From Prochlorococcus sp. AG-409-M05 (GTDB lineage: Bacteria > Cyanobacteriota > Cyanobacteriia > PCC-6307 > Cyanobiaceae): a stretch of 64,000 bases of DNA. The notes under the pieces were generated by a model, which was not told the origin of the DNA, searched no databases, and was given only the letters and a program-made list of their open reading frames with translations. The DNA is taken from the NCBI GenBank assembly GCA_003215435.1, contig QCKJ01000002.1:62001-126000 (forward strand), in the 5' to 3' direction. Position 1 is the first letter of the stretch. Each line of letters starts with the position of its first letter. The translations under genes were made by a program, and so were the position numbers. This document shows positions 17,096 through 24,439 of this stretch, one piece after another.

Positions 17096-17481
17096 TGAGT
17101 GAATCTCAATCTCGACGTGGATTAGGTGCGGCTGCTCGAGTCACTGCGCTAGCAGGCTCGGTAATGGATCTCCATGTTCGGATCGCACTGCAGGAGGTTG
17201 ACCGGGAAAAACGTCGATTGATCAGTGGTGGAATTTTTTTAGCCATGGGTGGGGCGTTGATGCTTTTGACTTTGCTGGGGATAGAGGTAGCTTTGGTCCT
17301 TTGGATGAAGGGTTTATTTGGTTGGACACTAGAAGTGACTTTGCTTGTTGCAGCTGCTGCGAATTTATTTTTTGCAGGAGTCTTTCTAAGAATTGGAGGT
17401 CAATTGGCTAAGGGACCTTATTTACCTGAAACATGGCAAGGCCTTTCTAGAACTACCAAAGCTGTTTTAGGTAAGCCTTGA
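17095..17481 (+). CDS. YqjE-like (phage holin-superfamily) membrane protein
   Basis: 128 residues. A short basic N-terminus is followed by two strong hydrophobic hairpins: GIFLAMGGALMLLTLLGIEVALVLWM and VTLLVAAAANLFFAGVFLRIGG. The layout of about 60 soluble residues, two to three helices and a short cytosolic tail, plus the coupling to a YqjD-like gene, fits the YqjE / Holin-X superfamily. Not a lysis gene by context. Function unknown. Convergent with the RlmL-like gene with no gap. Confidence 0.55.
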   Translation: MSESQSRRGLGAAARVTALAGSVMDLHVRIALQEVDREKRRLISGGIFLAMGGALMLLTLLGIEVALVLWMKGLFGWTLEVTLLVAAAANLFFAGVFLRIGGQLAKGPYLPETWQGLSRTTKAVLGKP

Positions 17482-18606
17482 TCAATTCACCTTGTAATTA
17501 AGCCATCTACAGTCGATTCCTCCATTGTTAATCGGATGCTTCTTGCTGCATTTCATTTTTAGGTATCTGCTAAGGGATCGATTTCCACTCAAAAGCCAAA
17601 GTTCCCACCCAGAGGCATTTTTTTTAGCAAAATTTCCTAGATCTGAATATAACTCGATTAGCTGTTTCTCACTATCTAAGCGTTTCCCATAAGGAGGGTT
17701 GCAGACAAGTAAACCTGGGTCTTCAGGTAAAAGAAGTTCTTGAAAACTTGAAGTTTTGATTTCTATAACTTCTGCCAGTCCAGCAGAAGCAATATTTTCT
17801 CTGGCTTTTTTTGCAGTAGTTGAATCTTGCTCGCACCCCAAAAATTTTGCAGGAGCAAGAGAATGAGTTTGCTGGTTGATAGCGCGAGCTTTTTCTTTTT
17901 CCCAAAGGTGTATATCGAAGTCGGCCCATTTTTCAATAGCAAAAGTTCTCCGAAGTCCTGGTGCAATGTTCATTGCCATATATGCAGCCTCTATGAGAAA
18001 AGTTCCTGACCCGCACATTGGGTCAACTAATGGTGTTGTCTTTTCCCAATTTGTTAATCGAATTAGGCCTGCCGCAAGGTTTTCTTTTAATGGAGCTTCT
18101 CCTATCGCAGCTCGATACCCCCTCTTGTGAAGACTTCCTCCTGAGCCATCAAGACTTAATACAGCTGAGTTTCTATTTACATGCAAATGAATGCAAAGAT
18201 CTGGATCTTTAAGGTCGATCTTTGAACGTTTTCCCCAGATCCCCCTCTGGAGATCTATTAAGGCATTCTTTACTTGTAAGGCTGTGAAATGAGTATGGTT
18301 TAGACATTTTGACGTCCCTGTCACATCTACTCGAAAGCTCCTTGAGGGGGGTAGCCAAAGCTCCCAATTAAAGGCATTTTGAACTTCGTAATAAAGACTC
18401 TTTGGCTCCTCGCATGGTAAGAGGGCTATTTCTCTTAGGAGTCGAAACGGTAGTCTTGCCAATAGATGTAGCCGATACAAACAAGCCATGTCTGCTTCAA
18501 AAGAGACAGCACGTTTGAGAGGTGTTACGGATTGTGCTCCTAGCTCTATCAATTCTTTTTTCCCCTCTTCTTCAAGGCCTTCGGGGAGCACTGCAATAGA
18601 ACGCAT
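17482..18606 (-). CDS. THUMP-domain class I RNA methyltransferase (RlmL/Trm11-like)
   Basis: 374 residues. N-terminal half (about 45-160) is a THUMP-type RNA-binding region (YRLHLLARLPFRLLREIALL, DPDLCIHLHVNRNSAVLSLDGSG), then a methyltransferase fold with DPMCGSGTFLIEAAYMA (about 195-211), LGCEQDS and the amino-methyltransferase motif NPPYG (about 303-307). This is the family of RlmL, which methylates N2 of a 23S rRNA guanine. The protein is short and lacks the fused RlmK domain of E. coli. The exact target base is not certain. Divergent from ssrA. Confidence 0.85.
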   Translation of the reverse strand: MRSIAVLPEGLEEEGKKELIELGAQSVTPLKRAVSFEADMACLYRLHLLARLPFRLLREIALLPCEEPKSLYYEVQNAFNWELWLPPSRSFRVDVTGTSKCLNHTHFTALQVKNALIDLQRGIWGKRSKIDLKDPDLCIHLHVNRNSAVLSLDGSGGSLHKRGYRAAIGEAPLKENLAAGLIRLTNWEKTTPLVDPMCGSGTFLIEAAYMAMNIAPGLRRTFAIEKWADFDIHLWEKEKARAINQQTHSLAPAKFLGCEQDSTTAKKARENIASAGLAEVIEIKTSSFQELLLPEDPGLLVCNPPYGKRLDSEKQLIELYSDLGNFAKKNASGWELWLLSGNRSLSRYLKMKCSKKHPINNGGIDCRWLNYKVN

Positions 18607-18704
18607 AGGAGCTTCTTTTTAGCGAGGGTTCGGTCCGATTCATTTACTTGGGCTTTCAATCTATGGGCATAGCTTGAAAGCCCTGCAAGAATGACATTGT
18701 CCAT

Positions 18705-18968
18705 CTTTTGATGGACTAGGTGATCCACACCAGTGTCTCGGACAGCGGTTCGATTCCGCTCAGCTCCATTTTTGTCACACCAGTTCTTGGGGCTGCAATG
18801 GTTTCGACGGGATATAAGGAGGGTGACTGAAGCCTGCTCGGTAAGAGCGAACCCATAAACGCTAACAACATCGTTAGTTTCTCCCGTCGGACAGCCCCTG
18901 TTGCTGCCTGACCTTTTAAAGGAGATGGGGTGAGATCAGCCTTATCACCCAAATGATCCATGGGGGCT
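18705..18968 (+). ncRNA. ssrA: Transfer-messenger RNA, circularly permuted (two-piece)
   Basis: The acceptor piece comes first: T-arm GCGGTTCGATTCCGC and 3' strand CAGCTCC plus discriminator A (ending 18768). A short spacer (18769-18788) follows, then the coding piece opening GGGGCTGCAATGGTTTCGAC at 18789. GGGGCTG (18789-18795) pairs with CAGCTCC (18761-18767), closing the acceptor stem. The order acceptor-spacer-coding shows circular permutation, known for alpha-cyanobacteria. The 5' edge of the acceptor piece and the 3' edge of the coding piece are approximate. It rescues stalled ribosomes with SmpB. Confidence 0.92.
18861..18911 (+). other. tmRNA tag reading frame
   Basis: Resume codon GCT at 18861 through TGA at 18909-18911 encodes the proteolysis tag ANNIVSFSRRTAPVAA. 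The hydrophobic-small ending (APVAA) is the degradation signal read by ClpXP-type proteases. Confidence 0.9.
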
Positions 18969-18981
18969 GAGAGGCCCCTTT
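18962..18981 (+). terminator. ssrA terminator
   Basis: GGGGC (18963-18967), loop TGAGAG, GCCCC (18974-18978), then TTT. A GC-only stem with a short T-tract directly after the coding piece fits an intrinsic terminator. Confidence 0.65.
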
Positions 18982-19135
18982 AAACATTTGATGGAGGTAA
19001 ATTCTGGTCGAAAAGACTTGTTGAGGAGAAGGAACATGCTTTCTTACTCTTTATTTTATTCACTATTCAAATTCCTTTTGAACAAACCCTTAAAGCTAAA
19101 TAAGCTTTAAGCCCCTTACATGAAATACCCTATTT

Positions 19136-19507
19136 ATAGAAAAAATCGCAATCTTTGGACTATTAGCTGCCGCCATTGGTGCATTTGTTGGGACTAAGCT
19201 TTCCTCATCAGGAAGAGCTGGATACGTTGTTATTACTGGAACAACAAAAAACCGTGAGGTTGCTAGGGAGTCTTTAGTTAAAGCCCTTGCTTATTTGCAA
19301 AACACTTGTGGAGCAGATGTCCTGGTACTTGATCGCAACACTGATATTCGTGAAGACAGTACCAGGAAAAATAGCGGATCTCTAACTTTGGCTGCTAGTT
19401 TTTTTTCTAAACAGGCTGCTATTAATTGCTACGAATTAACTGGTTATCAAAGGCTTTTTCCAATTCGAAAACCTCATACCAATTGGAATTTTCGAATAAC
19501 TGAATAG
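19136..19507 (+). CDS. Membrane-anchored hypothetical protein, apparent ATA start
   Basis: The first conventional start in frame is a TTG at 19289-19297 region, which would give 70 residues lacking any leader. Upstream in the same frame lies an uninterrupted EKIAIFGLLAAAIGAFVGTK membrane anchor followed by LSSSGRAGYVVITGTTKNRE, with a stop (TGA, five codons above) and no ATG/GTG/TTG between. ATA at 19136-19138 is therefore the likely start, giving 123 residues. The ATG at 19120 is in another frame. No Shine-Dalgarno is visible. The C-terminal half (GADVLVLDRNTDIRED...YQRLFPIRKPHTNWNFRIT) matches nothing I recognise. It follows ssrA. Confidence 0.5.
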   Translation: MEKIAIFGLLAAAIGAFVGTKLSSSGRAGYVVITGTTKNREVARESLVKALAYLQNTCGADVLVLDRNTDIREDSTRKNSGSLTLAASFFSKQAAINCYELTGYQRLFPIRKPHTNWNFRITE

Positions 19508-19752
19508 AAGTAGTAATTAACACCAAAGCGGATCTAGAGGCAGTATTCGTTTAACCATAGAGATCTACTGATTTCTTTGACCCCTTTCTGGAGTAAATCT
19601 TGACTACCCAAGATCTTTGTGGACCGGTTCACACGACCTTTTAGTTGTACTAACCGAAGTTGGTGATATTTACCGTATAAGTTTTTTCGGTTTACAGCAT
19701 TAGTTCTTGTTGGAACTTGAGGCAGAGTAATGGTGTTCCCGCACAGGACATC

Positions 19753-20046
19753 ATGTACACATCCTTACTCGACAACATTCTTGCTGACTCATTTTTTTCT
19801 CCGATGAGGACTGTTTATGTAGTCTCTGATAGTCAATTAGAGGAGATCAAGCGTAAACAGCGGCAAGAGGAACTCGACAACCTTGAAGCTTCTCGTAAGA
19901 GGCTTGAAGAGACTTACCAATCACGTATTAAAATCATTCATGAACGTGAGAATGAGCTAAAAGAAGAGCTCAAGTCATTAGCACCAGCAGAAAAAAAAAC
20001 TGAGTTCTCTGCTGAAGAAACTGAAAAGTGTGCTGTTGAGACTTAA
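19753..20046 (+). CDS. Coiled-coil hypothetical protein
   Basis: 97 residues from ATG at 19753 (MYTSLLDNILADSFFSPMRT); the frame also opens at a TTG 36 bases upstream. After VYVVSDSQLEEIKRKQRQ the protein is a long, highly charged helix with heptad-like spacing (LDNLEASRKRLEETYQSRIK, HERENELKEELKSL), followed by a Glu/Thr tail. No membrane segment or enzymatic motif. A strong hairpin follows. Probably a scaffold or binding protein; function not recognised. Confidence 0.65.
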   Translation: MYTSLLDNILADSFFSPMRTVYVVSDSQLEEIKRKQRQEELDNLEASRKRLEETYQSRIKIIHERENELKEELKSLAPAEKKTEFSAEETEKCAVET

Positions 20047-20060
20047 ACCTTTCCACTAGA

Positions 20061-20080
20061 TTAGTGATTTGAATCACTAA
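20061..20080. repeat. 9-bp perfect palindrome after the coiled-coil gene
   Basis: TTAGTGATT (20061-20069), TG, AATCACTAA (20072-20080). It lies 14 bp after the stop at 20046 and immediately before the terminator hairpin. Possibly a regulator site or a second mRNA 3'-end hairpin. Confidence 0.5.
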
Positions 20081-20084
20081 GGAC

Positions 20085-20114
20085 GTAAAGAGGGGCCGTT
20101 CGGCCCCTCTTTAC
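20085..20114. terminator. 13-bp GC-rich terminator hairpin
   Basis: GTAAAGAGGGGCC (20085-20097), loop GTTC, GGCCCCTCTTTAC (20102-20114), perfect pairing. The T-tract is inside the stem, so it can terminate in both directions. It closes the coiled-coil gene and could insulate it from the AT-rich patch that follows. Confidence 0.75.
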
Positions 20115-20331
20115 CATGTATTTTTTGTATGTAGGCTTGGTGTTAAAGCAAATATGAATTGGTAATTATCAAAAGGCCCATTCATTTGCAGAAAGCATCA
20201 AATATAAACTTATGTGCATTAAGTCTATGAGTCTAAGAATTAGCTTCGCTTAAAGCCTGTACATATTTATATTAAATATGTTTTCATGAATAGAGGTTTT
20301 TAAGAATAAGTAATCAAATCAAGATTATTAG

Positions 20332-21330
20332 TTAAAAAAATCCTGCTTTTAATGCCCTAAAAGCCTTAATAAGGCTTAGTTTTGGGTTTGTGTGAAAAGG
20401 TATTTTCCTGAAAAGAGCTCCAATTGAACGGATTTTCCTGTATAGGCTTTTAGTATATTCATATAAATTTTGATGTGTATAAACAATCCCATAGGGATTT
20501 ATTGACTTCTTGGCATTTGGATGATATGTGAACTTTTTAAATACATTGCTTTTTTTGCTATCATCAACTCTAGATCTCGTTAAAGCTATATTCTCTTCAT
20601 AATGTTTTGGATTTGTTGTTGCAGTTACTGCTCTATAGAAGAATTTGTAACTCGATTCTTGAATAATCTTCTCTTGAGCAAGGGCTATATTTTCTTTGGA
20701 GAAATTTGGCATTCCTGTAAACACTTGCATCGGCATATAGTAAAGCGATTCTTGGCTAATTAAATCTACCATTTTCTTTGAAAATCCTTGAAGAAAAGGG
20801 CTGTCATAGCTTGTAAATCCAAAGTGAACTTCTTTAGATAGTCCCCTTCTAGATGCGGCATCCTTTAACCCTGAATATACTTTCAATATACTTTTCTCTG
20901 CATCAGGGAATGTCTCAAGAAGTATTTTTTTTATCTTATAAATCTTTGTGCAACTTTCAAGAAAATCGCTAATTTGATGAATATTTATTCTGGGGTCTTT
21001 TGGGATAGAAGAAAGTTGCAAGATGATTTCTGATTTTGCTGGCCACATGAAATTAAATATTCTTTTTACCTGATCTATCAAGGGCATTCTCCTTATATGA
21101 TCTATAATTGGATAGTCTAAATATACTTTCACAATTAACTTCAGTGGTGTATTTAGCCTTATTGAAGTTTCTTTTAGCAGCTTTAGTTGTCCAGGGTAGT
21201 CGTAGCATGTGTGTATAACTTTTCCCTCTAATAACATTCTTTCTAGTAGCTCGGTATTAGTGACAAGGTTTAAGTGTCGGTCATAGATATTTGTGATTCC
21301 AAATGAGAAGAGATCATTCTCTCGAGACAT
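20332..21330 (-). CDS. Aldo/keto-reductase-fold-like protein with degenerate active site
   Basis: 332 residues from ATG at 21330, one base after the stop of the dioxygenase gene, so the pair is an operon. The opening LFSFGITNIYDRH, KLIVKVYLD, EIILQLSSIPKDPRI and EVHFGFTSYDSPFLQGFSKK follow the strand order of an AKR TIM barrel (FG..., K in the second strand, D.Y.LH.P strand, IGVSN strand). The usual catalytic His strand reads LQLSSIP with no His, and the Asp/Tyr pair (CYDYPG) is only approximate. It may be a non-catalytic or altered AKR relative. AT-rich, accessory-looking. Alternative: unrelated TIM barrel. Confidence 0.5.
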   Translation of the reverse strand: MSRENDLFSFGITNIYDRHLNLVTNTELLERMLLEGKVIHTCYDYPGQLKLLKETSIRLNTPLKLIVKVYLDYPIIDHIRRMPLIDQVKRIFNFMWPAKSEIILQLSSIPKDPRINIHQISDFLESCTKIYKIKKILLETFPDAEKSILKVYSGLKDAASRRGLSKEVHFGFTSYDSPFLQGFSKKMVDLISQESLYYMPMQVFTGMPNFSKENIALAQEKIIQESSYKFFYRAVTATTNPKHYEENIALTRSRVDDSKKSNVFKKFTYHPNAKKSINPYGIVYTHQNLYEYTKSLYRKIRSIGALFRKIPFHTNPKLSLIKAFRALKAGFF

Positions 21331-21331
21331 T

Positions 21332-22300
21332 TTACTGGTTGGAGTGTGATGATTGAAAGATGGTGTTTGCAAATAAATCGAACTTCCAGGGATCTAATGA
21401 ATCATCTTTAGACTGGGATAAGTAAAGTAGGTGATTCCTAATATTTAGAATCCCAGTATAGTAATTAATTGAACCTCCTACCCTCTTCATCAAACTATGA
21501 TTACCAATTCTAGCACTTGTTCTGTCTTGAGAGAGATCATAGTTTTCATCATATATATTTAGAAATTTGAAGTCTAGGTAATCATTTTTGCAATAAGACA
21601 AACCCTTATCTCTATTCCTTCCCCTAAGGATTGGTTCTTTAAGAAATCTAAGGTGGAAGTCCAATCTTTCACTTTTAGTATTGCCTTGGTGCAATAAACC
21701 TGGATTAAAAAATAATACTGAGCCTGGCCGAGCATTAATCTCTGTGTAGTATAAACTTGAAATTTTAAGTGGTAGATGAGGTGAGCTTTCTGGAGGTACT
21801 TTGATTGCATTTTGATCATTGCCATTTATATCCATCTCAGGCTTGAAGATTTTAAAGCCTGAGTCTTCTTGAACATATATAGCCATCTGAATCTCATTCA
21901 TTTCAGTTATTGACCTTCGGAATCTGCCAGAATCTCTATGCCAATTACCCCTATATTTATAGTTGCCCATTGTAAATAAACGAATTAGTTCAAGATGAGA
22001 CTCACTCCACCCCATAAGCTCCCTTAGTACCTTTCCTAGTTGTAAGTCTCTGAAGAAACTCTTTATATCTTCATTAACAATTAAATTGTTGAATATAGAC
22101 TCAATTCCTGCAATATTTAGCGATCTGAAGTGAGGAAAGTAAACCCTTCCTATTGGGTATTTTGAGATGAATGCCTTATCTCTCAGTCTTAAGATAGCAT
22201 CTCTATAAAGATTTAATCTGTCAGCATCTATCTCCATATCAATAATTGTCCACCCCTGTGTCTCCAGCTCAATTTTGTTTTGACTTGATACGCTTAGCAT
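21332..22300 (-). CDS. PhyH-like Fe(II)/2-oxoglutarate dioxygenase
   Basis: 322 residues. The signature iron ligands are NWHRDSG (His and Asp in H-x-D, about 117-123) and a distal His in SVLFFNPGLLHQGNTKS (about 197-213), followed by DFHLRF, whose Arg can bind 2-oxoglutarate. This is the phytanoyl-CoA dioxygenase fold, which hydroxylates varied small or lipid substrates. The substrate is unknown. It heads an operon with the AKR-like gene. Base composition is more AT-rich than the housekeeping genes, and both sides are unconserved-looking, so recent gain is plausible. Divergent from the amidase. Confidence 0.75.
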   Translation of the reverse strand: MLSVSSQNKIELETQGWTIIDMEIDADRLNLYRDAILRLRDKAFISKYPIGRVYFPHFRSLNIAGIESIFNNLIVNEDIKSFFRDLQLGKVLRELMGWSESHLELIRLFTMGNYKYRGNWHRDSGRFRRSITEMNEIQMAIYVQEDSGFKIFKPEMDINGNDQNAIKVPPESSPHLPLKISSLYYTEINARPGSVLFFNPGLLHQGNTKSERLDFHLRFLKEPILRGRNRDKGLSYCKNDYLDFKFLNIYDENYDLSQDRTSARIGNHSLMKRVGGSINYYTGILNIRNHLLYLSQSKDDSLDPWKFDLFANTIFQSSHSNQ

Positions 22301-22446
22301 TCTCTTCTAATCTCTTAATGGCAATCATTATACCTTGACGCAAAGAGTTTATCAAACTTAGAAACTTTGCTTCTATATGAGAGTGAATAATAATATAATC
22401 AGTTAAATAAGATTTCTTTTTATATCTCTCACAACCTGTCTTGCTT

Positions 22447-23193
22447 ATGAAGCATTTATTCCTAACGCCTCTACTTCTCGGTAGTTTTTTATCTATAGAT
22501 TTTGGTGGCAGCCTTTCTAAAGAAACTACAAGATGGATTACTCCATTGAATCGGCAATGTATTTATTCTAAACGTTCACTATTAAGGAGAAGACTTTTTC
22601 GCCTTAATAGTCTTCTCCTTAAGAACATTAATAAGATTCAGATTGATCAAAGTAACTATGCAGAAAGATCCTTGATTGATGTGACTGGACGCAAGTTAGA
22701 AACCAACCCTTCTTTAATAGTTATACATGAAACGGTTTATGGTGTGAACTCAGTGATTAATACTTTCCAAACTTTTCACCCTAATGACAATGACCAAGTT
22801 AGTTACCATATGTTAGTAAGTGAAAAGGGAGAAATATATCAAACAGTACATTCTGATCAAAGGGCCTTTGGTGCTGGAAATTCTTCTTTTAATGGTGAGT
22901 CAGTAATCACAAAGAAAGGATTGGCATCTTCCGTTAATAACTTTGCCCTCCATGTTTCTCTTGAAACTCCAATTGATGGGGAAGACAATGATGAAGAACA
23001 TACTGGATATACTCAAGAACAATATGATTCGCTTGCAATTATCCTTTCTATGTGGATGGAAGATTTTTCAATACCTTTTGATCGAATAACGACCCATAAC
23101 TTTGTAGACCTTTCTGGAAGTCGCCTTTGCCCTCGTAGTTTTAAGTGGAGTGAGGTCCAGTCACGTCTGGCATTACTGGGAAAGCTTTGCTAG
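22447..23193 (+). CDS. Exported N-acetylmuramoyl-L-alanine amidase-like protein (Amidase_2)
   Basis: 248 residues from ATG at 22447 with a signal peptide (MKHLFLTPLLLGSFLSIDFG). The amidase core shows LIVIHETV (first zinc His), QVSYHMLVSEKGEIYQTV, GAGNSSFNG and THNFVDLSGSRLCPRSF (second His and the Asp/Arg region), matching the AmpD/PGRP zinc amidase fold. It would cut the peptide from glycan in peptidoglycan. Its first 55 residues after the signal are basic (RSLLRRRLFRLN) and include a striking inverted repeat. It is monocistronic and abuts the 62-residue frame on the other strand. Confidence 0.8.
   Translation: MKHLFLTPLLLGSFLSIDFGGSLSKETTRWITPLNRQCIYSKRSLLRRRLFRLNSLLLKNINKIQIDQSNYAERSLIDVTGRKLETNPSLIVIHETVYGVNSVINTFQTFHPNDNDQVSYHMLVSEKGEIYQTVHSDQRAFGAGNSSFNGESVITKKGLASSVNNFALHVSLETPIDGEDNDEEHTGYTQEQYDSLAIILSMWMEDFSIPFDRITTHNFVDLSGSRLCPRSFKWSEVQSRLALLGKLC
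22578..22622. repeat. Nested inverted repeats inside the amidase gene
   Basis: TTAAGGAGAAGACT (22582-22595) pairs perfectly with AGTCTTCTCCTTAA (22609-22622), 14 bp around a 13-nt loop. ACTATTAAGG (22578-22587) also pairs with CCTTAATAGT (22602-22611), so the two hairpins are mutually exclusive. It lies in the codons right after the signal peptide. Confidence 0.7.
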
Positions 23194-23382
23194 TTAGATC
23201 AGTGCCCAGCAGGAGTGACTTTTGTCTCGTTTCTGGCGCATGGTTTGGTGTATCCCCTTCAGTAAACGTATCAACACTCTTTGCATAAAGTTATTTGGAC
23301 TCAGAAGCATGAGAGTTTCAGTAGGCTGATTAAGCAAAGAATGGTTCCTTGAGTTTTGGCAAGCCTTCGCAAGCCCACTCAT
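23194..23382 (-). CDS. Small hypothetical protein (62 aa), doubtful
   Basis: ATG at 23382 to TAA at 23194. The internal stretch NFMQRVLIRLLKGIHQTMRQKRDKSHSCWALI is basic and looks helical, but no family is recognised and no ribosome site is evident. A second Met is at about residue 25. It abuts the stop of the amidase, a common arrangement in compact genomes. Could be a chance frame. Confidence 0.35.
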   Translation of the reverse strand: MSGLAKACQNSRNHSLLNQPTETLMLLSPNNFMQRVLIRLLKGIHQTMRQKRDKSHSCWALI

Positions 23383-23425
23383 TAGGTTCCTAGAGCGTTA
23401 AACCTACAAAGGAGCAAAAAAGAAC

Positions 23426-24382
23426 GTGGAAACAATAGAAGCGGATGTCGTGATTATTGGTGGTGGACCAGCAGGATGTACTTGTGCGCTTTATGCAGCC
23501 AGAGCGAATTTAAAAACAGTTGTTCTTGATAAAAACCCTTCTGTTGGTGCTCTCGCGATTACTCACCAGATTGCTAATTACCCTGGTGTACCAGTCGATA
23601 TGAGTGGTCAGGCGTTGTTGGATTTAATGCGTGAACAGGCAATCCAATACGGTACAGACTATCGTCGAGCTCAGGTTTTTAGTGTAGATCTTTCTGGTGA
23701 ATGGAAAACTGTATATACCCCTGAAGGGACCTTTAAGGGAAGATCATTAGTTTTGGCAACAGGTGCTATGGGGCGTCCTGCTTCCTTTAAAGGTGAGGCT
23801 GAATTCTTGGGTCGAGGGGTAAGTTATTGCGCTACTTGTGACGCGGCCTTTTATAAAGGCCGTGAAGTTGCAGTGGTTGGGGTAAATAAAGAAGCAGTTG
23901 AAGAGGCGAATGTTCTTACAAAGTTTTCTTCTACTGTTCATTGGATTACTGCTTCTGATCCCAAATCAGACGATGTTCATTCCATGGATTTGCTTGCTAA
24001 GCCGAATGTGAAGCATTGGAGCAGGACACGCCTTTTATGTATTGATGGCAATGAAGGTGGAGTTACTGGGATTTCGGTAAAGAATAAGAACTCTGAAAAC
24101 GAGCAGAAAATTGAATTAGAGGGTGTGTTTGTGTATATGAGTGGATCCAAGCCCATCACAGACTTTTTAGGCGATCAAGTTGCCTATAAAGAGGATGGTG
24201 GAATAGTGGTTGATGATTTCATGACTACAAGTATTGAAGGTGTTTGGGCCATAGGTGATATTCGTAATACCCCTTTTAAACAAGCTGTCGTAGCTGCTTC
24301 TGATGGTTGTATAGCAGCAATGGCTATTGATAGATTCTTAAATAGTAGAAAGGCTATTCGTGTGGACTGGGTCCATAGTTAG
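23426..24382 (+). CDS. Thioredoxin-reductase-like flavoprotein, probable DDOR rather than NADPH-dependent reductase
   Basis: 318 residues from GTG at 23426. FAD-binding GGGPAG at 12-17 and a redox CATC pair (Cys135, Cys138 in SYCATCDAAF) are intact, and the C-terminal FAD block IEGVWAIGDIRNTPFKQ is present. The NADPH half is degenerate: the usual GGGDSAVEEA reads VVGVNKEAVEEA (150-161) and the HRR...R phosphate-binding motif is replaced by VHWITASDPKSD (171-182). Cyanobacteria-only enzymes with this layout have been described as diflavin-linked disulfide oxidoreductase (DDOR). I infer that assignment; an ordinary trxB is the alternative. Confidence 0.8.
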   Translation: METIEADVVIIGGGPAGCTCALYAARANLKTVVLDKNPSVGALAITHQIANYPGVPVDMSGQALLDLMREQAIQYGTDYRRAQVFSVDLSGEWKTVYTPEGTFKGRSLVLATGAMGRPASFKGEAEFLGRGVSYCATCDAAFYKGREVAVVGVNKEAVEEANVLTKFSSTVHWITASDPKSDDVHSMDLLAKPNVKHWSRTRLLCIDGNEGGVTGISVKNKNSENEQKIELEGVFVYMSGSKPITDFLGDQVAYKEDGGIVVDDFMTTSIEGVWAIGDIRNTPFKQAVVAASDGCIAAMAIDRFLNSRKAIRVDWVHS

Positions 24383-24439
24383 AAATAAAATTCCTTACAT
24401 ATGGTTTAAGCTTTATACAGTAACTTCTTCTTTAATTTT

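Noticed and set aside
18991-19110. 39-codon frame after the ssrA terminator (MEVNSGRKDLLRRRNMLS...)
   Set aside because: Ends in a low-complexity K/L/N-rich run, no ribosome site and no recognisable family; likely chance.
19120-19140. ATG at 19120 as start of the membrane-anchored protein via frameshift
   Set aside because: It would need a +1 shift and no classic slippery site with a stimulator is visible; ATA start is simpler.
18600-22450. Integration site at ssrA for the accessory patch
   Set aside because: No integrase, no direct repeat of the tmRNA end, and two ordinary genes lie between ssrA and the AT-rich genes.
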